A stretch of 41,958 bases of DNA from an uncultured Alphaproteobacteria bacterium (GTDB lineage Bacteria; Pseudomonadota; Alphaproteobacteria; HIMB59; GCA-002718135): the NCBI GenBank assembly GCA_902561355.1, contig CACEPG010000009.1:1-41958 (forward strand), given 5' to 3'. The translations under genes and the position numbers were made by a program. The notes under the pieces are model-generated. The model worked only from the letters and a program-made list of their open reading frames with translations, did no database searches and was not told where the DNA came from. How positions within the stretch are numbered: the first letter of the stretch is position 1; every line of letters begins with the position of its first letter. Below are positions 7,273 to 16,200 of the stretch, piece by piece.

Positions 7273-10231
7273 GCAACCTTTTTCCTCCTGGATCTATCAT
7301 GTGAGGAGATACTACTTGAATTTCCATCTCTTTATTTCTTATTGGATCACTGCCAACTACTATAGTATCCTTCCATTTTTCCACCCCACCTTTAATAAAA
7401 CCTAAACCTATCCAATGCCCTAATTCTGGTGAGTGAGTAACAGATGTAACTCTGCCAATACCAAAACCTTTAATATTATTTTTTTCACAAATAATTGTTC
7501 CAGAATCAAATGTATCTTTTTTATTAACAGGAAAAAAACCTACAAGTTTTTCTCTATCTTCTGCGCTTAATACTCCTCTTTTCCTCATAGCGCTACCTAT
7601 GTATGATTTTTTATTTGATGCCATATTTCCTAATCCAACATCATCAATCGTTGTACGTCCATCAAGTTCAGCTCCTGTTACATGACCTTTTTCTACACGA
7701 AGTGCACCTAATGCTTCCAAACCATATAAACATCCATCAAATTTTTTTGCAGAATTCCATAGTATATCCATCATTTTATTTGCGTAATCTGCTAAAATAT
7801 AAATTTCAAATCCTAATTCACCTGAAAAACTTATTCGAGCAATCTTACAAGGAATTCTTCCCTTAAGATTAGCTGAGATGAAACCCATAAAAGGCAAATT
7901 GTCATTAGAAATTATTGAAGAGTCTTCAAGACATTGATCTAATACTTCACGAGTTTTAGGTCCTGAAATTGCTGCAACTCCCCATTGCTCTGAAACACTT
8001 GTTACATTAACTTTTAAATCTGGCCATCTAACCTGAAGAAGCTCTTCAAGAAATGCCATTACTCTTCCAGCTTGGGCAGTAGAAGTTGTCATAAAATATT
8101 CCGTTTCTGATATACGCCAACACGTTCCATCATCTAATACCAAACCATCATCTCTTAGCATAATTCCATATCTTGTTTTATTAATTGGCAATTTTGCAAA
8201 AGCATTACTATAAACTCTATTTATAAATTCAGTTGAGTCAGGTCCTTGAATTGCAATTTTACCTAATGAAGTAACATCACAGATGCCGACTGTTTTTCGG
8301 ACTGTAGCTGCTTCTCTTATATAAGCATCATTAATTGTCTCATTTTTTTTTGGAAAATACCATGGTCTTTGATAGAGTCCTGCATCAATCATAGTTGCTC
8401 CATTGTTTAAGTTCCATTGATGCATTGGAGTTGTTCTTAGAGGCATAAAATGTTTTCCAACACTTCTTCCTGCTAAAGCTCCAATCGAAACAGGAGTAAA
8501 AGGTGGGCGAAAAGTTGTTGTGCCAACATTGGGAATTTCTTTTCCAAGTAAATCTGCCATCAAAGATAAACCAATAATATTACCCATTTTACCTTGATCA
8601 TTAGCCATACCTAAAGTTGTATACCTTTTTAAATGTTCAACAGAAATAAATCCTTCTCGATGAGCTAATCGGACATCATCACAAGTAACATCGTGCTGAA
8701 AATCTACAAAACTTTTTGAACGAGATTTTTTATATTTAACCTCATATAAGGGTTCGATTGAATTTTCCCATCCTCCTTGTTTTGGGAAAAAATATTTCGT
8801 TTTAGATATTCCTAATCTGTTTAAAGCATCTAATGCACCAGAAATACCAGAAGCAATGCAATCATCTTTGCCCCATATTCCTCTTGCAGAGCCAATCATT
8901 GTAATATTTTCTTTTGCCTCACCAGGAATAAAACATTGATTTTCTGAGTCCCATTTAGGTTTTACACCTCTATGCGATAATAAATGAACTGCTGGTGACC
9001 ATCCACCTGACATTAAAACTTGATCACATGTAATAGTATCTATTTTTTTATATGTTGAATTTACAGTATCAGCAATATCAAGGCTCTTTATTTCTCTTGC
9101 ACCATTAATATTGTAGGGAACAACACCATTTCTAACTTCAAAATTATTGTTACTTAAATCAGAATTTAAATTCTCCCTTTTATCTAAAACTATTACTTTT
9201 GCACCTGCTTTTACCAACGCTTCAGCTGTGCCATACGCTGAGTCATTATTTGTAGAAATTACAATATTTTTTCCTGTCAAAACTCCATATCTATTTAAAT
9301 AATGTTTAGAAGCGTTTACAGTCATTGAGCCAGGAACATCATTATTATTAAATGCTATATGTCTTTCAAAAGCGCCTGAACCAATTATTACATGTTTTGC
9401 TCTTACAATCCAAAATCTTTGTTTAGGTAATTCTTTATTAATAGGATTTGATTGATCTTTAACTCTTTCTATAAGACCTAAAACACAATTATCATATAGT
9501 CCAAATGCTGTAGTTCTTTTCATAACTCTAACTCCAAGACTACGAAGTTCAGCAAGAGCATTATTACTATCAAAACTAGTTTCAGACAGCTGATCTCCTC
9601 CAATAAAATTATCTTGTTCAACTAAGATGACATCAAGTTTTTTATCTGCTGCTTCTTTTGCTGAAGCTATACCTGCTGAACCAGAGCCAACAACTAGAAT
9701 ATCACAAAAATCATTTGCATGTTCGTATATATCAGGATCAGGTAAACGAGAAACTCTACCCATTCCAGCTGCTTTTCTAATAAATTTTTCAAAAAACATC
9801 CATACTGCAGTTCCTTTTCCCCATTCAAAAGGTGGTATTCCCATAAATGTTTTATAATAAAATCCAGCTGCAAAAAAGCGACTCAAGTAGTTATTGACTG
9901 AACCAAGATCAAAATTAACACTTGGAAAAGCATTTTGACCAGAAGCAATTAAACCTTCATATAATTCTTGTGAAGTGGCTCGAACATTTGGGTCTTTTTT
10001 ATTACCAGTACCTATTGTTACTAATCCCCCTGACTCCTCAACACCACATGACATTATTCCCCTAGGACGATGGTATTTAAAACTTCTACCGACTATTCTT
10101 ATATCGTTAGCTAATAATGCAGAGGCAAGAGAATCGCCTTCGTAACCAAAATAATTTTTATTTTCCCAGTTAAATCGAAATTGTTTTTCACGATTTATTT
10201 TTCCAAAATTATCTATTCTTTGTGAACTCAT
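7265..10231 (-). CDS. soxA: Sarcosine oxidase alpha subunit
   Basis: 988 residues, the normal size for SoxA. The N-terminal part (residues 10-75, including FKYHRPRGIMSCGVEESGG) resembles the ferredoxin-like domain of this subunit. A dinucleotide-binding loop, ILVVGSGSAGIASAKEA, follows near residue 178. The C-terminal 380 residues form a GcvT-like aminomethyltransferase domain, with VGICDVTSLGKIAIQGPDS and SFSGELGFEIYI, that binds tetrahydrofolate. The enzyme oxidises sarcosine to glycine and passes the methyl carbon to folate as 5,10-methylene-THF. It acts in the cytoplasm with SoxB, SoxD and SoxG. It starts two bases after the soxD stop. No frameshift or missing block was seen. Confidence 0.97.
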   Translation of the reverse strand: MSSQRIDNFGKINREKQFRFNWENKNYFGYEGDSLASALLANDIRIVGRSFKYHRPRGIMSCGVEESGGLVTIGTGNKKDPNVRATSQELYEGLIASGQNAFPSVNFDLGSVNNYLSRFFAAGFYYKTFMGIPPFEWGKGTAVWMFFEKFIRKAAGMGRVSRLPDPDIYEHANDFCDILVVGSGSAGIASAKEAADKKLDVILVEQDNFIGGDQLSETSFDSNNALAELRSLGVRVMKRTTAFGLYDNCVLGLIERVKDQSNPINKELPKQRFWIVRAKHVIIGSGAFERHIAFNNNDVPGSMTVNASKHYLNRYGVLTGKNIVISTNNDSAYGTAEALVKAGAKVIVLDKRENLNSDLSNNNFEVRNGVVPYNINGAREIKSLDIADTVNSTYKKIDTITCDQVLMSGGWSPAVHLLSHRGVKPKWDSENQCFIPGEAKENITMIGSARGIWGKDDCIASGISGALDALNRLGISKTKYFFPKQGGWENSIEPLYEVKYKKSRSKSFVDFQHDVTCDDVRLAHREGFISVEHLKRYTTLGMANDQGKMGNIIGLSLMADLLGKEIPNVGTTTFRPPFTPVSIGALAGRSVGKHFMPLRTTPMHQWNLNNGATMIDAGLYQRPWYFPKKNETINDAYIREAATVRKTVGICDVTSLGKIAIQGPDSTEFINRVYSNAFAKLPINKTRYGIMLRDDGLVLDDGTCWRISETEYFMTTSTAQAGRVMAFLEELLQVRWPDLKVNVTSVSEQWGVAAISGPKTREVLDQCLEDSSIISNDNLPFMGFISANLKGRIPCKIARISFSGELGFEIYILADYANKMMDILWNSAKKFDGCLYGLEALGALRVEKGHVTGAELDGRTTIDDVGLGNMASNKKSYIGSAMRKRGVLSAEDREKLVGFFPVNKKDTFDSGTIICEKNNIKGFGIGRVTSVTHSPELGHWIGLGFIKGGVEKWKDTIVVGSDPIRNKEMEIQVVSPHMIDPGGKRLHG

Positions 10232-10233
10232 AA

Positions 10234-10512
10234 TTAATTATCAATTACTTTTTGTAAGTTTTTATGACAAGGTTTAACGCTTGTAATTTCATGAGTTATT
10301 GTTGAACGTTCAACTTCTAACCACATTCGACAACCATTTATATGTTGCCAAGTTTCTTTTTGAATACCTTTGATGTTCTCTCTGAAAAAAATTGCTTTAA
10401 CCCATTCTTCTTGAGGTGCATCTAAACTTGGATAAACAATTGATGCATCACCTCCATAGCTAAATTCACTATGATCTCTTTCTCCACAATATGGGCACTT
10501 TATTAATATCAT
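10234..10512 (-). CDS. soxD: Sarcosine oxidase delta subunit
   Basis: 92 residues, a small zinc-binding subunit of heterotetrameric sarcosine oxidase. The metal-binding pattern is visible: CPYCGERDHSEFSYGG at residues 6-21, then INGCRMWLEVERST and a last cysteine in KPCH. The length and the EFSYGG block are typical of SoxD. It sits between soxB and soxA with gaps of three and two bases, the usual order for this operon. Confidence 0.96.
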   Translation of the reverse strand: MILIKCPYCGERDHSEFSYGGDASIVYPSLDAPQEEWVKAIFFRENIKGIQKETWQHINGCRMWLEVERSTITHEITSVKPCHKNLQKVIDN

Positions 10513-10515
10513 AAA

Positions 10516-11784
10516 TTAACCATGCATTTTTGGGTCAGGTCCTATACCCCGTTCATCAAGATTAATACCTTTTTCAAATCTTTCTAAATTATGATTTTCT
10601 ATAACTTTATGAGGTCTTTCATTAGCTATTAAATCAGCAAAATACCAACCTGAAGCTGGACTAGCTTTAAAACCTCCATAATTCCAACCAGCATTTAAGT
10701 ATAAATTATCTATAGGAGTTTTACACATAAAAAAAGATCCATCCATACTCATATCCATTACTCCAGCCCAATGTCTTAACAAACGTAATTTTCCTAAACA
10801 TGGCATAATAGCCATAGCGCATTCACCATTTTCTTTAACAGTTGGAAGATTTCCTCTTTGTGCATAAGATTTGTACCAATCTAGTTCTCCTCCAAAAACC
10901 ATGCTTCCTTTATCTGATTGAGAAATATAAAAATGAGCAGCTCCTCCAGGACCAAAGATTAAAACACAATCTAATAGAGGTTTAACCGCTTCAGTAACAA
11001 AAGCTTGTAACTTGTGAGACTCAATAGGTAGGTTACCTAACTCAGCCATCTGCCATAAGACTGATGTGTGTCCAGCAACGGCAAATCCAATTTTCTTACC
11101 TTTAATATTTCCTCTAGTAGTCTGCAAACTTTCAATAGAACCATTTTTACGAGTTATTCCCGTAACTTCACAATTTTGTAGAATATCAACACCAAGTGAG
11201 TCAGCCGCTCTAGCATATCCCCAAACTGCAGAGTCATGTCTAGCGTTACCTGCACGTGGTTGAACAATTGCGCCTAATATAGGAAAGCGACCATTATCAT
11301 AATTAAGATGCGGTATTTTATTTTTTAGTTTCTCCAAACTCCATAATTCTCCATCAGATCCAGTTAATTTCATTGTATTGTATCGTCTTGCATATGCATC
11401 AAGTGCGCCTGGACTATGTATTAAAACTACATGAGCTCTTTGACTAAACATTACATTATAATTCAAATCATGACTTAAATTTTCCCATAATTGTAAAGTA
11501 TGTTCATAAAATTCTCTATTACCAGGCATCATATAATTTGATCGAACTATTGTAGTGTTACGACCAGCATTACCTCCACCTATCCAGCCTTTTTCTAATA
11601 CTGCAACATTTTTAATGTTATGATTTTTTGCTAAGTAGTAAGCTGTAGCCAATCCATGCAATCCACCACCTACTATAACTGCATCATAATTTTGCTTTGG
11701 TTCAGGGTCGCGCCACTGTCGATCCCATCCGGTTTGACCATTTAACCCATTTTTAAAAACATTCCATGCATTAAATCTTGTCAT
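10516..11784 (-). CDS. soxB: Sarcosine oxidase beta subunit
   Basis: 422 residues, the flavin-bearing catalytic subunit. The FAD-binding loop is AVIVGGGLHGLATAYYLA near residue 35, followed by AVLEKGWIGGGNAGRNTT. His183 in AGNARHDSAVWGYARAAD corresponds to the histidine that carries covalent FMN in characterised SoxB proteins. The C-terminal GWNYGGFKASPASGWYFADL is also typical. It is the first gene of soxBDAG-doeA. A clear ribosome binding site (GAAGGAAATT) precedes the ATG at 11784. A 70-base gap separates it from the divergent SDR gene, so the promoter for both units must lie there. Confidence 0.97.
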   Translation of the reverse strand: MTRFNAWNVFKNGLNGQTGWDRQWRDPEPKQNYDAVIVGGGLHGLATAYYLAKNHNIKNVAVLEKGWIGGGNAGRNTTIVRSNYMMPGNREFYEHTLQLWENLSHDLNYNVMFSQRAHVVLIHSPGALDAYARRYNTMKLTGSDGELWSLEKLKNKIPHLNYDNGRFPILGAIVQPRAGNARHDSAVWGYARAADSLGVDILQNCEVTGITRKNGSIESLQTTRGNIKGKKIGFAVAGHTSVLWQMAELGNLPIESHKLQAFVTEAVKPLLDCVLIFGPGGAAHFYISQSDKGSMVFGGELDWYKSYAQRGNLPTVKENGECAMAIMPCLGKLRLLRHWAGVMDMSMDGSFFMCKTPIDNLYLNAGWNYGGFKASPASGWYFADLIANERPHKVIENHNLERFEKGINLDERGIGPDPKMHG

Positions 11785-11854
11785 AATTTCCTTCTATATT
11801 AGTCTATATCCCAATTGACAAGTAGATTACAAACCTTAAGAATATAAGATTACT

Positions 11855-12592
11855 ATGAATAAAATAGATTTATTAAACAGGAATGCTGTAGTAACAGGAG
11901 GGGCACAAGGATTTGGCTTAGCTATAGTTGAGAGATTCACTGCTTCAGGAGCTAAAGTAGCAATTTGGGATAAAGATCAAGAAATTCTTAATAAAATAAA
12001 CATAAAAAATACTATAAAAAAGGTTGTTGATGTTTCATCATATAAAAGTGTTTCATATGGGTTAGAAACAACCCTACAAGAATTAGGACAAATAGATATT
12101 TTAGTAAATAATGCTGGTATTGCAGGACCAAGTTATAAAACTTGGGATTATCCAATTGAAGAATGGCAAAAAGTTATTGATATCGATTTGACTGGAGTTT
12201 TTTTTTGTTGCAAAGCAATTGTTCCTCATATGAAAGAAAAAAATTATGGTAGAATAGTTAATATTTCATCTATTGCTGGTAAAGAAGGTAATCCTAATGC
12301 AATGCCTTATAGTGCTGCCAAAGCAGGTGTTATTGCGTTAACAAAATCTCTTGGAAAAGAATTAGCTGAAAATAATATAGCTGTAAATTGTGTTACACCA
12401 GCAGCAGCAAAGACACGAATTTTTGATCAAATAAGTCAAGAACATATTGATTACATGCTTTCAAAAATACCACGTAATAGATTTGTATTAGTTGAAGAAT
12501 TAGCCTCTCTAGTAACTTGGATGGTTTCTGAAGAAAATTCTTTTACTACAGGCGCTGTTTTTGATCTAAGTGGTGGAAGAGCAACATATTAA
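11855..12592 (+). CDS. Short-chain dehydrogenase/reductase
   Basis: 245 residues with a classical SDR fold. The NAD(P) loop TGGAQGFG is at residues 14-21, NNAG follows ILV near residue 87, and the catalytic Ser and YxxxK appear in NISSIAGKEG and MPYSAAKAG. The C-terminal region holds the usual SGGRATY ending. An acidic-type second strand (AIWDKD) hints at NAD rather than NADP. Substrate is unknown: FabG-like and sugar or hydroxyacid dehydrogenases share this layout. The DpkA-like gene begins 16 bases after its stop, and the two may act on related hydroxy- or imino-acids. It diverges from soxB. Confidence 0.9.
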   Translation: MNKIDLLNRNAVVTGGAQGFGLAIVERFTASGAKVAIWDKDQEILNKINIKNTIKKVVDVSSYKSVSYGLETTLQELGQIDILVNNAGIAGPSYKTWDYPIEEWQKVIDIDLTGVFFCCKAIVPHMKEKNYGRIVNISSIAGKEGNPNAMPYSAAKAGVIALTKSLGKELAENNIAVNCVTPAAAKTRIFDQISQEHIDYMLSKIPRNRFVLVEELASLVTWMVSEENSFTTGAVFDLSGGRATY

Positions 12593-12608
12593 ATCAAAAG
12601 GAAAAAAA

Positions 12609-13610
12609 ATGACAACAACAAATTTAACATTAAAAGAAATTTATAATTTAGCTATAAAAACTTTAAAATTTAATGGTTGTGATGAATTAAACTCAGAAGC
12701 AGTAGCAGAAACAGTAACTAATGCTGAAAGAGATGGTAGTGTATCACATGGTTTATTTAGAATTCCTGGTTATATTGCTTCACTTAAGAGTAAAAAAGTA
12801 AAAGGTAATGCTAGACCAACAAATAAATTTCTTACTCAAAATGCTATAAGAGTTAATGGTGATTATGGATTTGCACCAACAGCAATTAAAATAGGTTTAC
12901 CAGCTTTAATAGAAACTACTGAAAAATATGGTGTTGGGATTTTGACTATAACTAATACTCATCATTTTGCTGCTTTATGGCATGAAACAGAATCTTTAGC
13001 TGAAAAAAATTTGATAGGCATTGCTTGTACAGCTTACAAACCAAGTGTAGCTCCTGCTGGAGCAAAAAAGCCTTTATTTGGAACTAATCCGATATCATTT
13101 GCTTGGCCAAGAAAAAACAACACACCTGTAGTTTATGACATGGCAACTTCAACAATGGCTATGGGAGAAGTGCAAGTAGCTGCTAGAGATGGTCACAAAG
13201 TCCCTTATGGAACTGGATTAAATAAAGATGGAGAAAAAACAGATAATCCAGGAGATATTGCTAATGGTGGCGTTTTACTAACATTTGGCGACTATAAAGG
13301 ATCAGCAATAGCAATGATGATTGAATTACTTGCTGCTGGCTTAGTTGGCGATTTGTTTAGCTTTGAAGCAGCAAAAGAGGATAATAACGATGGAGGACCT
13401 GCAAGAGGGGGTGAATTTATTATGGCATTATCCCCACATTTAATTGCTGGCGAAAACTGGAATGAACACTCTGAAAAATTTTTTCAAGAAATGAAATCTT
13501 TAGAAGGTGTTAGATTACCTGGCGAAAGAAGACATAAAAATAGATTAAATACAGGATCAAGAAGTATAAATAAAGAACTAGTCGATAAAATTATTTCCTT
13601 GTCTGAATAA
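12609..13610 (+). CDS. dpkA: Ldh2-family reductase, DpkA-like (delta1-pyrroline-2-carboxylate reductase)
   Basis: 333 residues of the malate/lactate dehydrogenase type 2 family, which has its own NAD(P) fold. TNTHHFAALWHETESLAE, KKPLFGTNPISFAWPR, YDMATSTMAMGEVQVAARDG and TFGDYKGSAIAMMIELLAAG follow the pattern of Pseudomonas DpkA, a delta1-piperideine/pyrroline-2-carboxylate reductase. Other members act on ureidoglycolate, malate or sulfolactate, so the symbol is a best match. The start is the ATG at 12609, preceded by AAAAGG, rather than an in-frame GTG at 12570 inside the SDR gene. The Ser/Cys proline-racemase-family gene convergent just beyond mutT could supply pyrroline-2-carboxylate. Confidence 0.82.
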   Translation: MTTTNLTLKEIYNLAIKTLKFNGCDELNSEAVAETVTNAERDGSVSHGLFRIPGYIASLKSKKVKGNARPTNKFLTQNAIRVNGDYGFAPTAIKIGLPALIETTEKYGVGILTITNTHHFAALWHETESLAEKNLIGIACTAYKPSVAPAGAKKPLFGTNPISFAWPRKNNTPVVYDMATSTMAMGEVQVAARDGHKVPYGTGLNKDGEKTDNPGDIANGGVLLTFGDYKGSAIAMMIELLAAGLVGDLFSFEAAKEDNNDGGPARGGEFIMALSPHLIAGENWNEHSEKFFQEMKSLEGVRLPGERRHKNRLNTGSRSINKELVDKIISLSE

Positions 13611-13631
13611 AATATATTGTTTTGATTAAAA

Positions 13632-14003
13632 ATGACTAACGTAGTTGCCGCTATTATAAAAAAAGATAATCATTTTTTAATTGTAAAAAGAAATAGAAAA
13701 AAACATTTAGGCTTAAAGTGGGAATTTCCGGGGGGGAAAGTTCAGGAAAACGAAACATTCGAAGAAGCATTAATTAGAGAAATAAAAGAAGAATTGAATA
13801 TTAAAATTAGTCTACAAGATAAAATAGCTGAAGAAAAATATAAAGATGAAAAAATAGATATAGTTTTACATTATTTTTTGTGTACTCAAGAAGATGGCAC
13901 TATTGAACTCAATGAACACGAAGATCTAGCTTGGGTAGAAAAAAAAGATTTTGATAAATATAATTTCGCTGAAGGTGATGGAAAGATTTTAGCATTACTA
14001 TGA
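13632..14003 (+). CDS. mutT: Nudix hydrolase, MutT-like
   Basis: 123 residues. The complete Nudix box runs from Gly35 to Ile57, with the metal-binding REIKEEL at residues 49-55 preceded by WEFPGGKVQENE. This is the size and layout of MutT/CTP-pyrophosphohydrolase-type enzymes that remove 8-oxo-dGTP or other damaged nucleotides. The C-terminal ALAWVEKKDF-like block (here EDLAWVEKKDF) is typical of the MutT group. It is the last gene of the SDR-dpkA run, 21 bases downstream. Its end overlaps the convergent racemase-family gene by six bases. Its presence here is probably a packing accident rather than part of a catabolic pathway. Confidence 0.88.
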   Translation: MTNVVAAIIKKDNHFLIVKRNRKKHLGLKWEFPGGKVQENETFEEALIREIKEELNIKISLQDKIAEEKYKDEKIDIVLHYFLCTQEDGTIELNEHEDLAWVEKKDFDKYNFAEGDGKILALL

Positions 14004-15023
14004 TATTTTTGGCCATGTATCATTTAATTTATATCCTTCTGGAAATGGGTCATCATCAGAAATATACATTTCTTGTTCACCGGTTATAAATGCTGAACCT
14101 TTTATTGATGGAACAATCATTAATTGGTTTCCTTCAGTATATTCACGAGTAATATATGATTCAAAAGTAGAACCGATAATTGATCTTGAAATAAATTTTT
14201 CATTAATATTGATTTCATTTTTTGCATACATTAATGCCAGTCTAGCCGAAGTTCCAGTACCACATGGTGATCGATCAAGTTTTCCTGGCCTAATACATAC
14301 AGTATTCCAACCTTCTTTTTGATTAAGGTTATTAATCTTTACCGGTTCTATAAATTGACAAAAAGAAATATAATCTAATTGAGATAATAATGGGTGTGTA
14401 AAACCAAGAGTTGCATTTGCTTCTCTGACAACTTCTTTTGAAATTTCAACAAATTTTTTTGCATTATCTGGCTTTATAGTCAAATCAAAATCCTGTGCAT
14501 TACAAATTACAAAGCTATCTCCTCCAAATACCGTGCTTACAATTATTTCTCCAAATGTAGGTGTGTGAAGCTTTGCTTCAAGTTTATCTACAAATGATGG
14601 TAAGTTGTGTATTTCAACAAAACTAACTTTTTTATTTTCTATAAATGCTTTTATAGGAATAATTCCTCCTGGAGCTTCAAGGAAGAATTCTGTTATAGGT
14701 TCAGTCATTTCTATAATACCTTTCTCTAATAATACAGTAGCTACACATATACTGTTAGATCCACTCATTGGTGGATTATCCTCTGGTTCCATTATAATAA
14801 ATGCGGCTTTAGCTTTTTTATCAGTTGTTGGTACTAATAAGTTAAAATGTTTAAAAACTCCTCCTCTTGGTTCATGAAGAAGAAAATTTCTTAATTTTTT
14901 ATCTTCAAATAAAAATTTAGATTTTTCTAATGTATTTTTTCCCCGTAGATTAACATTTCCAGCTACAATTACATCACCAATTTCACCACAACAATGTGCA
15001 TTGTAGAGTTTAAGTTTATGCAT
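13998..15023 (-). CDS. Proline racemase family protein, Ser/Cys type (possible trans-3-hydroxyproline dehydratase)
   Basis: 341 residues of the proline racemase/hydroxyproline epimerase/dehydratase family. The N-terminal NAHCCGEIGDVI is typical. The first catalytic position is serine (Ser87 in PPMSGSNSIC) where racemases have cysteine in MCGH. The second catalytic cysteine is kept (Cys254 in DRSPCGTGTSARL). Ser/Cys members have been linked to trans-3-hydroxy-L-proline dehydration or hydroxyproline epimerisation, so a plain proline racemase is less likely. A dehydratase would yield delta1-pyrroline-2-carboxylate for the nearby DpkA-like reductase. It is the last gene of the eight-gene M24/eutBC run, its ATG sharing one base with the previous stop (TAATG). 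Confidence 0.8.
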   Translation of the reverse strand: MHKLKLYNAHCCGEIGDVIVAGNVNLRGKNTLEKSKFLFEDKKLRNFLLHEPRGGVFKHFNLLVPTTDKKAKAAFIIMEPEDNPPMSGSNSICVATVLLEKGIIEMTEPITEFFLEAPGGIIPIKAFIENKKVSFVEIHNLPSFVDKLEAKLHTPTFGEIIVSTVFGGDSFVICNAQDFDLTIKPDNAKKFVEISKEVVREANATLGFTHPLLSQLDYISFCQFIEPVKINNLNQKEGWNTVCIRPGKLDRSPCGTGTSARLALMYAKNEININEKFISRSIIGSTFESYITREYTEGNQLMIVPSIKGSAFITGEQEMYISDDDPFPEGYKLNDTWPKIS

Positions 15024-16177
15024 TAATTAATTATTAAATCTTCTATTTCTTTTGAATGATGTGTAATTTGTTCATATCCATCTTCAGTAATTATAAAACT
15101 GTCACCTACTTGACCTCTAAAATCTTTTGAACTACTTCCTCCATCTACTGCAAAAACCATTCCCGGTTTTAAAATTGTTTTATTACCAACAACAAGCTGT
15201 GGTTCTTCTAAGAAGCTAAAACCAGTGCCTCTGCCACATCTAAAAGTAGGATAAGGATAACCTTCAGATTGTATAGTGTCAGCATAAGCGGCATGAACTT
15301 CTTCAGCGGTTACTCCTGGACCTAATACACTTAACGCTGCTTGTTGAGATTTTACAGCAACTTCAAAAGCTTTTATTTGACTTTTATCTTTTATTTCATT
15401 TACCCAAAAAACGCGGTCAAAACCTAATTTAAATCTATGAAAATTTGTTGATCCACAATAACAACAAAATACAGGCTCTCCCCTTTTAACTAATTTTGTC
15501 GATGCACGACGATGTGTGTATGGCAATTCTTTTCCTGAAGTTATGACTGGCAAAAAATGAATATTAGGTGACATATTGGGACTATTTGGGTAGTGAGATT
15601 TAAGCAATTCTGCTGCTTTTCTAGTACCAGCCTGTGCTTGTGCTAAAGCAATTTCATATTGAGGAACATCATGTGCTATTAAAGATTTTGCTCCTTCCAT
15701 CATTGCCATAGCAACTTGACCAGCATGCCTTGCTATCTGTAATTCTTCAGCTGATTTAATCATTCTTATATCATTTGTTATGGGTGTAATATTACCCATA
15801 GATTTATCATTTAATAATTCAGCTAAATAATTACTAACTGTTGCATTAATCTTATATTTCTCACAAAATATATTCTGATGTTTATTTATTATCTTTGGCA
15901 AAAGTTCTTTCCATTCTTTTCCAATTCCATCATTCCAAGTTTCTATTTTATCAACTGGAGTATCCTCAGGGACTAAAAGAACATCTAATAATGGTGTGAT
16001 TAAAGTGCTCTCACCATCTTTTGGAACAAGTAGAATAGTTGGTCTATTAAAATCCATGTGAAGAAAATCATGATAACCAGTAAAATAGTACAAATTATCA
16101 TCATCAGTTATTATAGAAAGATCTATATTATGCTCTGCCATTTTTGATCTTAATTCATTCAAGTTTTTTGCGAACAT
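15023..16177 (-). CDS. M24 pita-bread hydrolase, metal site lost (creatinase/prolidase-like)
   Basis: 384 residues. The creatinase-type N-terminal domain (LSIITDDDNLYYFTGYHDF near residue 20) is followed by a pita-bread domain beginning at RMIKSAEELQIARHAG near residue 138. Metal positions of aminopeptidase P/prolidase are not conserved: GFDRVFW near 253, CGRGTGFSF instead of GHGIG near 314, and VFAVDGG instead of the glutamate near 341. His222 in LPYTHRR aligns with the catalytic histidine of creatinase. It therefore looks like a metal-free amidohydrolase or cyclic-amide hydrolase. It is much less DoeA-like than the gene next to soxG. True substrate unknown; creatine, a cyclic imino acid derivative or an acylated diamine are possible. 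Confidence 0.82.
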   Translation of the reverse strand: MFAKNLNELRSKMAEHNIDLSIITDDDNLYYFTGYHDFLHMDFNRPTILLVPKDGESTLITPLLDVLLVPEDTPVDKIETWNDGIGKEWKELLPKIINKHQNIFCEKYKINATVSNYLAELLNDKSMGNITPITNDIRMIKSAEELQIARHAGQVAMAMMEGAKSLIAHDVPQYEIALAQAQAGTRKAAELLKSHYPNSPNMSPNIHFLPVITSGKELPYTHRRASTKLVKRGEPVFCCYCGSTNFHRFKLGFDRVFWVNEIKDKSQIKAFEVAVKSQQAALSVLGPGVTAEEVHAAYADTIQSEGYPYPTFRCGRGTGFSFLEEPQLVVGNKTILKPGMVFAVDGGSSSKDFRGQVGDSFIITEDGYEQITHHSKEIEDLIIN

Positions 16178-16200
16178 TTTTCTCTCCTATATTTTAAAAA

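Noticed and set aside
7603-7866. Plus-strand open frame inside soxA
   Set aside because: It is antisense to a firmly assigned gene, its composition resembles reversed coding sequence, and no family is visible.
13731-13737. G7 run in the Nudix gene as a phase-variable tract
   Set aside because: It encodes the conserved PGG of the Nudix box, and the frame is intact on both sides.
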